Of a stretch of 9,053 nucleotides of DNA, positions 1 to 5,949 are shown piece after piece; within the stretch, counting starts at the first letter, position 1; each line of letters starts with the position of its first letter. The stretch comes from Methanobacteriota archaeon (lineage in GTDB: Archaea > Thermoplasmatota > Thermoplasmata > RBG-16-68-12). The stretch lies in assembly GCA_005878635.1 (NCBI GenBank), contig VBLS01000070.1, positions 1 through 9,053 of the forward strand, given 5' to 3'. Made by a program: the position numbers and the translations under genes. The notes beneath the pieces were generated by a model that worked only from the letters and a program-made list of their open reading frames with translations, ran no database searches and was not told where the DNA came from.

Positions 1-2
1 CC

Positions 3-1574
3 CTGATCTTGGCGTACTTCCTCGGCGGCTACCTGACCCGCCTCATCACGGGCCGTCCGCGGATGTTCGAGGCGTTCCTGTCCCGGATCGAGCGCCCGGT
101 GTTCCGGATCATGGGCATTGATCCCACGCGCTCGATGACGTGGAAAGAATACCTCTTCGCGCTACTGTCGATGAACGCCCTCGTCGGGCTCTTCTCCTTC
201 GTCGTGCTGCTCGCGCAGGGCGTCCTCCCGCTGAACCCGACCGGCGTCCCCGGCACGAGCCCCGACCTGGCCTTCCACACCGCGACCTCGTTCGCGACGA
301 ACACGGACCTGCAACACTACGCCGGCGAGGCATCCCTCTCCCTGTTCTCCCAGCTCAGCCTGATGGTCCCGATGTTCATCGCACCGGGGACCGCGATCGC
401 CGCCGGCATCGCGTTCATCCGCGCCCTGCCGACATCCACGGGGAAGATCGGCAACTTCTACGTGGACCTGACGAGGGTCGTCCTCACGATCCTCTTGCCC
501 GTGTCCGTCGTCCTCGCGATCCTCCTCAACTCCCAGGGGGTCCCGCAGAGCTTGAACGGCCTCCTGACGACCGGATCGTTCGAAGGGGCGTCCCAGAGCA
601 TCCCGATCGGGCCCGTGGCCTCCTGGGAATCGATCAAGATGTTCGGCCAAAACGGCGGCGGGTTCTTCGGCGCGAACTCGGCCCATCCGTTCGAGAACCC
701 CAACGGCGTCACGAACCTGCTCGAGGTCATCTTCCTCCTGGCGGTGCCGCTCTCGTTCCCCATGGCCTACGGGAAAGTGCTCGGCCGCGGTCGCGGCCTC
801 GCGTTCCTCGCGGTCATCTTGGCCTCTTTCTTCCTGCTCTTCGGGTTCGCGCTCCTCGGCGGCGGCGTGCCGATCGGACAGGAGACGCGGTTCGAAGGGT
901 TCGGTAGCCTCCTGTTCCAGCAAAGTTCGATCGGCGCGAACACGGGCGCGACGAACGCGTTGCTCGAGAGCTTGTCCCACCGGGCAACGACGTCCCTGTT
1001 CGTGTTCATGTTCATCCAGGCGGTCCCGGGAGGCGCGGGTGCGGGGTTCATGACCCTCGTCATCTACGCGATCCTGACCTTGTTCCTCGTCGGGCTGATG
1101 GTCGGCAAGACGCCGGAATTCATCGGGATCAAGATCTCCCCGCGGCAGGTCCGTCTCGCCGTGATCACGTTCCTCGTGCATCCGGTCCTCATCCTCATCC
1201 CGACCGCGATTGCCTTCGTGTACGGGCATGTCCAGGGGATCCTCGGCACGCCCACGACCCCGTTCGGCTACACGCAGGCCCTGTACGAGTTCACCTCGTC
1301 CGCCGCGAACAACGGGTCCGACTTCCTGGGGACCCTCGCCAACACGCCGTTCTGGAACATCGCGACCGGCATCGTGATGGTCCTCGGCCGCTACGTGCCG
1401 ATGGGCCTCATGCTCGCGATCGCGGGCGAGTTCTCCACCCAAGGGGCCCGCGGGACGCCGGAACCGATCCGGACGGACGGCCTCCCTTTCACGGTCACAC
1501 TGTTCGGCCTCACCTTCCTGCTCTCGGCCCTCGCGTTCCTGCCGTTCCTCGTCATCGGCCCGTTCATCCGGTAG
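3..1574 (+). CDS. kdpA: Potassium-transporting ATPase subunit A, 5'-truncated by the window edge
   Basis: KdpA is the membrane subunit of the KdpFABC high-affinity K+ pump. It belongs to the superfamily of K+ transporters, with four pore repeats in the cytoplasmic membrane. All four pore signatures are visible (numbering from the TTG at 9): TNTD near residue 97, QNGGGFFGAN followed by HPFENP near 214, NTG near 311, and AANNGSDF near 434. The protein is hydrophobic throughout, consistent with about ten membrane helices. The reading frame stays open to the left edge, and E. coli KdpA (557 residues) has roughly 20 more N-terminal residues, so TTG at 9 is probably not the start and the true start lies outside. 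The stop TAG abuts kdpB directly, as expected for one operon. Filter residues differ from E. coli (T to Q in the second signature; see findings). Family assignment is very secure. Confidence 0.97.
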   Translation: MILAYFLGGYLTRLITGRPRMFEAFLSRIERPVFRIMGIDPTRSMTWKEYLFALLSMNALVGLFSFVVLLAQGVLPLNPTGVPGTSPDLAFHTATSFATNTDLQHYAGEASLSLFSQLSLMVPMFIAPGTAIAAGIAFIRALPTSTGKIGNFYVDLTRVVLTILLPVSVVLAILLNSQGVPQSLNGLLTTGSFEGASQSIPIGPVASWESIKMFGQNGGGFFGANSAHPFENPNGVTNLLEVIFLLAVPLSFPMAYGKVLGRGRGLAFLAVILASFFLLFGFALLGGGVPIGQETRFEGFGSLLFQQSSIGANTGATNALLESLSHRATTSLFVFMFIQAVPGGAGAGFMTLVIYAILTLFLVGLMVGKTPEFIGIKISPRQVRLAVITFLVHPVLILIPTAIAFVYGHVQGILGTPTTPFGYTQALYEFTSSAANNGSDFLGTLANTPFWNIATGIVMVLGRYVPMGLMLAIAGEFSTQGARGTPEPIRTDGLPFTVTLFGLTFLLSALAFLPFLVIGPFIR

Positions 1575-1577
1575 GTG
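1573..1577 (+). promoter_or_regulatory. Shine-Dalgarno sequence for kdpB (AGGTG)
   Basis: AGGTG overlaps the kdpA stop codon and lies 6 nt before the ATG at 1584. It matches the anti-SD core of 16S rRNA. The alternative GTG at 1575 lies inside this motif and has no ribosome binding site of its own, so ATG 1584 is preferred. The arrangement suggests translational coupling of kdpA and kdpB. Confidence 0.5.
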
Positions 1578-1583
1578 CTGCCG

Positions 1584-3719
1584 ATGAATCTCCTCGGGAC
1601 CCACGCGAAGAACGGACCGCGGCCGGACTATCGGCAGGCCCTCCTCGACTCCCTCGTCAAACTCAATCCCCTGTACCTCTGGAAGGACAGTCCCGTCATG
1701 CTCGTCGTCGAGGCCGGGTTCGCCCTCGTCCTCGCGATGGGCTTCGCGCCGGGGGCCTTCGCGGGACTCGTGAACCAGAGCCGGTGGTTTTATTTCGTCA
1801 TCGCCGGGATCCTCCTCCTGACCGTCTGGTTCTCCACGTTCTCCGAGGCGGTGTCGGAGGCGCAAGGGCGCGCACGGGTCGATGCCTTGCGCACCCTCGA
1901 GAAGGACGTTCCGGCCCGGAAGATCGTCGGCGACTCGGAGGTCATCGTCCCGTCGCGGTTCCTCGACCCCGGCGACGTCGTGCGCGCGAGCGCGGGCGAG
2001 TTCATCCCGCGGGACGGCGTGATCAAGGAAGGGAAGGCGTACATCGACGAATCGATGATGACGGGCGAATCGATCCCGTCGTACAAGGAGACGGGGAGCC
2101 ACGTCATCGGCGGGACGAAGGTCGCGACCGATTCGATCCTGATCACGATCGTCGCGGAGGCGGGGAAGAGCTACCTCGATCAGATGATCTCCCTCGTCGA
2201 GAACGCGAAGCGGCCGAAGTCCGCGAGCGAGGTCAGCTTGACGATCCTCCTGGTCGGGCTCACCGCGATCTTCGTCGTGGTCTGCAGCGCGTTCCTGTTC
2301 CTCGCGGACCACCTCGGGTTGGTGATCGACCTCGCGATCCTGATCTCCCTCCTCGTCGCCTTGATGCCGACGACGATCGGAGGGCTCCTGCCCGCGATCG
2401 GGGTCGCGGGGATCGCGCGCGTCGGCGGGGCGAACGTCGTCGCCAAGTCCGGGAAGGCCGTCGAGGCGGCGGGGGACGTCGACATCCTGATCCTCGACAA
2501 GACCGGGACGATCACGGAGGGCCAGCGGACCGTCAAGGAATTCGTCCCGCTGAAAGGGTACACGAAAGAGGAGGTGGGCCAGGCGGCCTACCTCGCCTCC
2601 GTCTACGACCACACGCCGGAAGGCCGCTCGATCATCGAGGTCGCGAAGAAGAACGGATGGGTCTTGCCGCTCACCCCTCGCATCCTGGCCGGGAAGTCGA
2701 TCGATTTCAGCGCGGAGAGCCGCGTCAGCGGCGTCGAGCTGTTCGTCCCGCGGCCGGGGACGCTCGGGATTCAAGAGTTGCCGACCGCCCCTCCCGAGGC
2801 GGCGGAGAGCCGAATCTGGCGGCTCCTCCTCGACCTGGAGGTGTCGGGAGGGCCCGCCAAGCTCCTCAAGGGCGCGGTGGACGCGATCCTCGACCTGTCC
2901 CCGGAGGTCAACGAGGCCGAGCTCCTCTGGCAAGCCCAGGAGATCTCCAAGACCGGAGGGACGCCGATCGCCGTGGCGGTCGACCGCCTGGTCGTCGGCC
3001 TCATCAACCTGCGGGACAACCTGAAGCCGCACATCCGGGCGAAGCTCGACGCGGTGCGGGCGACGGGCATCAAGACGGTCATGGTGACGGGCGATGCGGA
3101 GCTGACGGCCCGCGTGATCGCCCAGGAGGCGGGCATCGACGAGGTCATGGCCGGGGCGAAGCCCGCGGACAAGCTCGTGCGGGTCGAGCTGGAGCAGAAA
3201 CGCGGGCACGTCGTCGGGGTCGAGGGCGATGGGACGAACGACGCGCCGGCCCTCGCCAAGGCCGACGTCGGGATCGCGATGAACAGCGGCACGTCCGCGG
3301 CCCGGGAGGCCGCGAACATGGTCGACCTCGACTCGGACCCCGCGAAGATCCTGAAGGTCGTCGAGGTCGGCAAGCAGCTCCTGATGACGCGCGGGGCCAT
3401 TACGACGTTCAGCGTCACGAACGACATCGCGAAGTACTTCACGCTGTTCCCGGCGGTGATTCCCGGCAACCCGGCGGCCCGCCTCCTCGACGTCATGCAG
3501 CTCCACAGCCCGGTCACCGCGGTCCTCGCGACGATGCTCTTCAACGCGGCGATCATCCCCGCCCTCATCCCGCTCGCCCTGAAGGGGGTGAAGTTCCGCG
3601 CGGAGCCGATGGAGAGGACCTTCGTCCGGAACATGGCGATCTACGGCCTCGGCGGCGCGGTCCTCCCGTTCCTCGCGATCAAGGCGATCGATCTCTTCCT
3701 GGCCTTCGTCATCGGGTGA
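1584..3719 (+). CDS. kdpB: Potassium-transporting P-type ATPase subunit B
   Basis: KdpB is the catalytic, ATP-hydrolysing subunit of the Kdp K+ pump (P1A-type ATPase). With ATG 1584 as start it has 711 residues, against 682 in E. coli. P-type landmarks appear in order: actuator-domain TGES (160-163), the phosphorylation motif DKTGT with D305, the N-domain FSAESRVSG motif with the ATP-stacking F375, a KG motif before AVDAI, and the P-domain hinge GDGTNDAP with D549. In membrane helix 5, D614 and K617 of NDIAK match E. coli D583 and K586, which couple ATP hydrolysis to transport. The serine of TGES is S163, equivalent to the inhibitory phosphorylation site S162 known in E. coli. Between the FSAESR and KG motifs there are about 42 residues (387-428) where E. 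coli has about six; this accounts for the extra length. GTG 1575 is an alternative start. Membrane helices flank the cytoplasmic domains as usual, and nothing catalytic is missing. Confidence 0.97.
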   Translation: MNLLGTHAKNGPRPDYRQALLDSLVKLNPLYLWKDSPVMLVVEAGFALVLAMGFAPGAFAGLVNQSRWFYFVIAGILLLTVWFSTFSEAVSEAQGRARVDALRTLEKDVPARKIVGDSEVIVPSRFLDPGDVVRASAGEFIPRDGVIKEGKAYIDESMMTGESIPSYKETGSHVIGGTKVATDSILITIVAEAGKSYLDQMISLVENAKRPKSASEVSLTILLVGLTAIFVVVCSAFLFLADHLGLVIDLAILISLLVALMPTTIGGLLPAIGVAGIARVGGANVVAKSGKAVEAAGDVDILILDKTGTITEGQRTVKEFVPLKGYTKEEVGQAAYLASVYDHTPEGRSIIEVAKKNGWVLPLTPRILAGKSIDFSAESRVSGVELFVPRPGTLGIQELPTAPPEAAESRIWRLLLDLEVSGGPAKLLKGAVDAILDLSPEVNEAELLWQAQEISKTGGTPIAVAVDRLVVGLINLRDNLKPHIRAKLDAVRATGIKTVMVTGDAELTARVIAQEAGIDEVMAGAKPADKLVRVELEQKRGHVVGVEGDGTNDAPALAKADVGIAMNSGTSAAREAANMVDLDSDPAKILKVVEVGKQLLMTRGAITTFSVTNDIAKYFTLFPAVIPGNPAARLLDVMQLHSPVTAVLATMLFNAAIIPALIPLALKGVKFRAEPMERTFVRNMAIYGLGGAVLPFLAIKAIDLFLAFVIG

Positions 3720-3720
3720 T
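3715..3720 (+). promoter_or_regulatory. Shine-Dalgarno sequence for kdpC (GGTGAT)
   Basis: GGTGAT is an exact match to the archaeal/bacterial SD core. It overlaps the kdpB stop codon TGA and sits 3 nt before the ATG at 3724. It supports that ATG over the out-of-frame ATG at 3719 and suggests translational coupling of kdpB and kdpC. Confidence 0.6.
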
Positions 3721-3723
3721 GCG

Positions 3724-4209
3724 ATGCGGTTCTTCCTCTCCGTCCTCCAATCGATCCGGGAGAACGCGCAGCCCGCGCTCCGGACCTTCGCGGCGATCGC
3801 CGTCCTCGCGATGCTCGCCTACCCGCTCGCCCTGCTCGGGATCGGGCAGCTCGCGTTCCCCGGACAATCGAACGGCAGCGTCATGATGTGCAACGGCAAG
3901 GCCGTCGGGTCGACGTTGATCGGGGAGAACGTCACCTCGCCGATGCTCTTCCATCCGAGGCCCTCGAATGAGTCCGCGTCGGGCGTCGACCCGCACATCA
4001 CCCCGGAGGCGGCCTACGCGCAGATCCCGAGGATCAACCGCACGACGGACATCGACGCGCGGTTCATCCGTTTGCTCGTCGAGAAGAACCTCGACGCGAA
4101 TCGGGCGAGCAACGCGGGCGTCCTGGCCCCCGACTACGTCAACGTGAACGAGTTGAACCTCGACCTGATCCAGCGGTTCCCGGAGAAGTATCCCGGATTC
4201 TGCGCCTGA
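3724..4209 (+). CDS. kdpC: Potassium-transporting ATPase subunit C, compact form
   Basis: KdpC is the small single-span subunit of the Kdp pump. It has one N-terminal membrane helix (about residues 21-44) and an extracytoplasmic domain that contacts KdpA. Family motifs are visible: YPLAL in the helix, FPGQSNGS (45-52), STLIGEN (63-69), FHPRPS (76-81), SASGVDPHITP (84-94) and VNVNELNLDL (139-148). It has 161 residues, whereas E. coli KdpC has 190. The roughly 50 residues that in E. coli separate the RPS motif from SASG, including the SGGSN motif, are reduced to about two. This is partly offset by a longer linker and tail at the C-terminus. The frame is intact, so this is a natural short form and not a frameshift. 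Two cysteines occur, C56 and C160. The gene ends the operon in this window; no kdpD or kdpE follows, and the next gene is convergent after 18 bp. Confidence 0.94.
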   Translation: MRFFLSVLQSIRENAQPALRTFAAIAVLAMLAYPLALLGIGQLAFPGQSNGSVMMCNGKAVGSTLIGENVTSPMLFHPRPSNESASGVDPHITPEAAYAQIPRINRTTDIDARFIRLLVEKNLDANRASNAGVLAPDYVNVNELNLDLIQRFPEKYPGFCA

Positions 4210-4227
4210 GCCAATCCCCGGAAGCCC

Positions 4228-5310
4228 TCAGGTCGACCAGGGAACGCCGAGGTCGGCCCCGATCTTCTTCAGGTTCTCGACGACCTTGGGATCCAAGGGA
4301 ATCCCTTCCTGGCGGTATTTCTCCATCCGCGCGAAGCTCTTCTCGCCGTGCACGTAGATGCGGTCCTGGCCATGCGCCTTCGGGCTGTCCTTGAGCTCGC
4401 GGGCGAGGCGGTCCATGTCCCGCCGGAACTCGTCGAGGGGCCGGAAGGCCGCGGGATCGAGGGCCATGAAGAAGTGGCCGACGTTGGGCCGCTGCTCGTC
4501 GGCGTAGACTTGGAGTCCGGTCGCCGCGCCGCTGAGGACTCCGCCGAGGACGTCGACCATCAAGGCGAGGCCGTAGCCCTTGTGGCCTCCGAGGTCCTCT
4601 CCTTCGCCCCCGAGGGGGAGCAACCCTCCTCCGAGGCGATTCGCGAGCGCATTCAGGACGCGCTTCGGATCCGTCGAACTCCTCCCGGTCTCGTCGACGG
4701 CCCATCCGTGGGGCATCGGCTGTCCGAGACGGTTGTAGACTTCCACTTTGCCTCGAGGGACCGTGGACGTGGCCATGTCCAGGACGAAGGCTTTCTCCTT
4801 CTTCGCGGGCGCCGCGAGGCTGATCGGATTCGTGCCGAGGATCGCGGTACGGCCGAAGGTCGGGACGACCAGCGGCCCGGCATTCGTCATGCTCACGCCC
4901 ATCAGGTCGTGCTCGAGGGCCATGAGCGTGTAGTAGCCCGCGATCCCGTAGTGATTCGAATTCCGTACGGCGACGACACCGATCGCGGTGTCCCGCGCCT
5001 TCCGGATCGCAAGGTCCATGCCTCGCTTGCCGACGACCTGGCCCAGGCTTTGTCCGCCGTCCATCAGGGCCGTCGCCTTCGTTTCCTTGACGATGCGGCT
5101 CTGGTCCGTCGGCTTCATGAAACCTTTCTTGAGCCCTGTGACATAGCGACCGAGGCGGGCCACTCCGTGGCTCTCGATCCCGCGGAGGTCCGCGACGACG
5201 AGGACGTCCGTCACGGTCTGGGCATCCGCCTTCGGCACGCCGAGCTTCGTAAGGACTTCTTCACAAAACGAACGCAGCGCCTTCTCCTGGACCACGTGTT
5301 CCTCGGCCAT
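4228..5310 (-). CDS. LDH2/MDH2-family malate/L-lactate-type dehydrogenase
   Basis: This is an NAD(P)-dependent 2-hydroxyacid oxidoreductase of the Ldh/MDH2 family, which is unrelated to the classical Rossmann-fold LDH/MDH. Family motifs (numbering from ATG 5310) are: DLRGIESHGVARL with H48, a conserved NSNHYG block with H120, LGTNP (158-162), a DMATS segment, and the GHKGYGLALMVD stretch near the C-terminus. Length is 360 residues, normal for the family. Archaeal members include malate dehydrogenases and sulfolactate dehydrogenase; bacterial ones include ureidoglycolate and other oxidases of 2-hydroxyacids. The sequence alone does not fix the substrate or the NAD versus NADP preference. A GTG at 5337 would add nine residues (with two arginines), but it lies closer to the TATA box than the expected transcription start, so ATG 5310 is chosen. 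The gene is convergent with kdpC and lies downstream of, and co-directional with, the free-standing unknown-domain gene. A dedicated promoter suggests separate expression. Confidence 0.9.
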   Translation of the reverse strand: MAEEHVVQEKALRSFCEEVLTKLGVPKADAQTVTDVLVVADLRGIESHGVARLGRYVTGLKKGFMKPTDQSRIVKETKATALMDGGQSLGQVVGKRGMDLAIRKARDTAIGVVAVRNSNHYGIAGYYTLMALEHDLMGVSMTNAGPLVVPTFGRTAILGTNPISLAAPAKKEKAFVLDMATSTVPRGKVEVYNRLGQPMPHGWAVDETGRSSTDPKRVLNALANRLGGGLLPLGGEGEDLGGHKGYGLALMVDVLGGVLSGAATGLQVYADEQRPNVGHFFMALDPAAFRPLDEFRRDMDRLARELKDSPKAHGQDRIYVHGEKSFARMEKYRQEGIPLDPKVVENLKKIGADLGVPWST

Positions 5311-5353
5311 TGCGACGCCCCGTCGGTGTACGACCACGAACTAAGGCTTTGGG

Positions 5354-5365
5354 TATAAATTTGCG
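5354..5365 (-). promoter_or_regulatory. Archaeal BRE/TATA promoter of the LDH2-family gene
   Basis: On the minus strand, CGCAAAT (5365-5359) fits the archaeal BRE consensus cRnaAnt at every specified position. It runs directly into TTTATA (5359-5354), the archaeal TATA box. With a start site about 26 bp below the box centre, transcription would begin near 5330 and give a leader of about 20 nt before ATG 5310. It stands out in otherwise GC-rich DNA. The spacing is inferred from general archaeal promoters, not measured. Confidence 0.6.
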
Positions 5366-5376
5366 GCACGCCATCG

Positions 5377-5389
5377 CGTTTCTGAAACG
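5377..5389. promoter_or_regulatory. 13-bp perfect palindrome, candidate operator
   Basis: CGTTTC-T-GAAACG has two perfect 6-bp arms around one central base. It lies 11 bp upstream of the BRE of the LDH2-family promoter and 8 bp beyond the stop of the preceding gene. A one-base centre cannot form an RNA hairpin loop, so a DNA-binding dimer site is more likely than a terminator. The cognate regulator is unknown. Confidence 0.4.
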
Positions 5390-5397
5390 GGCCGCGG

Positions 5398-5889
5398 CTA
5401 CGTTGTGACGACGAGGTAGCCGGCCATCAAGGCGAGGAGCCGATCGATCTCTTCTCGTTGTTTCTGACGATCGTCCGAATACTGGTTCAGGTAATCACGG
5501 AGAGGTCCTGGGAGCAGAGTCATGGTCAGCCTGAGGGCGAGGAAATCGTCCAGATGGTCCGTCGGGCTCTCGTCGAGTCCGAACGCGTCCCTTTCGAAGG
5601 ACTTGTTGAACTCCTTGGCGGCCTTCGCGACCTTGCGATCATGGCCCGATGGCAGCCGGAGTTCGACCTTGCGGGTGGGATGGAAGGCGGGGCCCGCACC
5701 TCTCCATGTCCACCAGGATTGGACATCTTCTTCCCATAGGACCTGCGCGATCGCTCGAGCCGTCCTCTTCGGCTTGGAGAAGTCGACACCAGAGGTCAAG
5801 TCGTAGATCGCCTTGGTCCCGTCCGGAGACAACTTCCTCGCCCCTCGAACCTGAGAGGCTACGCTTTCGCTCCGCGAGTCTCCGGCCAT
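5398..5889 (-). CDS. Unrecognised protein, free-standing paralogue of the AlkD-fused C-terminal domain
   Basis: I do not recognise a named family. The protein of 163 residues (numbering from ATG 5889) aligns along nearly its whole length with the C-terminal domain of the neighbouring AlkD-like protein. By eye, 52 of 81 residues are identical over residues 14-94, and similarity resumes at the C-terminus. Shared blocks are YDLT.G.DFS.P.RTA, the tryptophan-rich W52EEDVQSWWTWRG, a RKVE.RLP strand, and a C-terminal GPL..YL..Y..DRQKQR helix ending in Y-hydrophobic-VV-T. It has no signal peptide and no clear membrane span; the charged C-terminal half looks helical. ATG 5889 is chosen because GAGGGG precedes it at good spacing; ATG 5916 would give 172 residues but has no ribosome binding site. 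It follows the AlkD-like gene by 60 bp on the same strand, probably in one transcript. Its function is unknown; a role linked to nucleic acids is only inferred from the fusion. Confidence 0.8.
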   Translation of the reverse strand: MAGDSRSESVASQVRGARKLSPDGTKAIYDLTSGVDFSKPKRTARAIAQVLWEEDVQSWWTWRGAGPAFHPTRKVELRLPSGHDRKVAKAAKEFNKSFERDAFGLDESPTDHLDDFLALRLTMTLLPGPLRDYLNQYSDDRQKQREEIDRLLALMAGYLVVTT

Positions 5890-5893
5890 GAGT

Positions 5894-5899
5894 CCCCTC
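5894..5899 (-). promoter_or_regulatory. Shine-Dalgarno-like GAGGGG deciding the start at 5889
   Basis: On the minus strand GAGGGG is followed by ACTC and then the ATG at 5889, placing GAGG six bases from the start codon. The alternative ATG at 5916 is preceded by GAAATACCGC, with no SD-like run. The match is partial (GAGG only), so the choice is a preference and not proof. Confidence 0.4.
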
Positions 5900-5949
5900 G
5901 GGATCAAATGAGCCATGCGGTATTTCAGGGTTCACGCGGCGTGCGATCC

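Noticed and set aside
162..3506. A very long minus-strand open frame (1114 codons) opposite kdpA and kdpB
   Set aside because: It is antisense to two unmistakable genes. Its translation is dominated by R, D, E and H with no recognisable fold, which is the usual product of GC-rich codon bias suppressing stops on the other strand.
1784..3886. A 700-codon plus-strand open frame overlapping kdpB and kdpC
   Set aside because: It is in the wrong frame relative to kdpB, arginine- and glycine-rich, and has no motif. It is a high-GC shadow frame.
4348..5358. A 336-codon plus-strand open frame opposite the LDH2-family gene
   Set aside because: The minus strand encodes a full-length, motif-complete enzyme; the opposite frame shows no family resemblance.
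5377..5389. The palindrome as an intrinsic terminator of the upstream unknown-domain gene
   Set aside because: The centre is one base, too short for a hairpin loop, and no T-run follows; an operator is the better reading.
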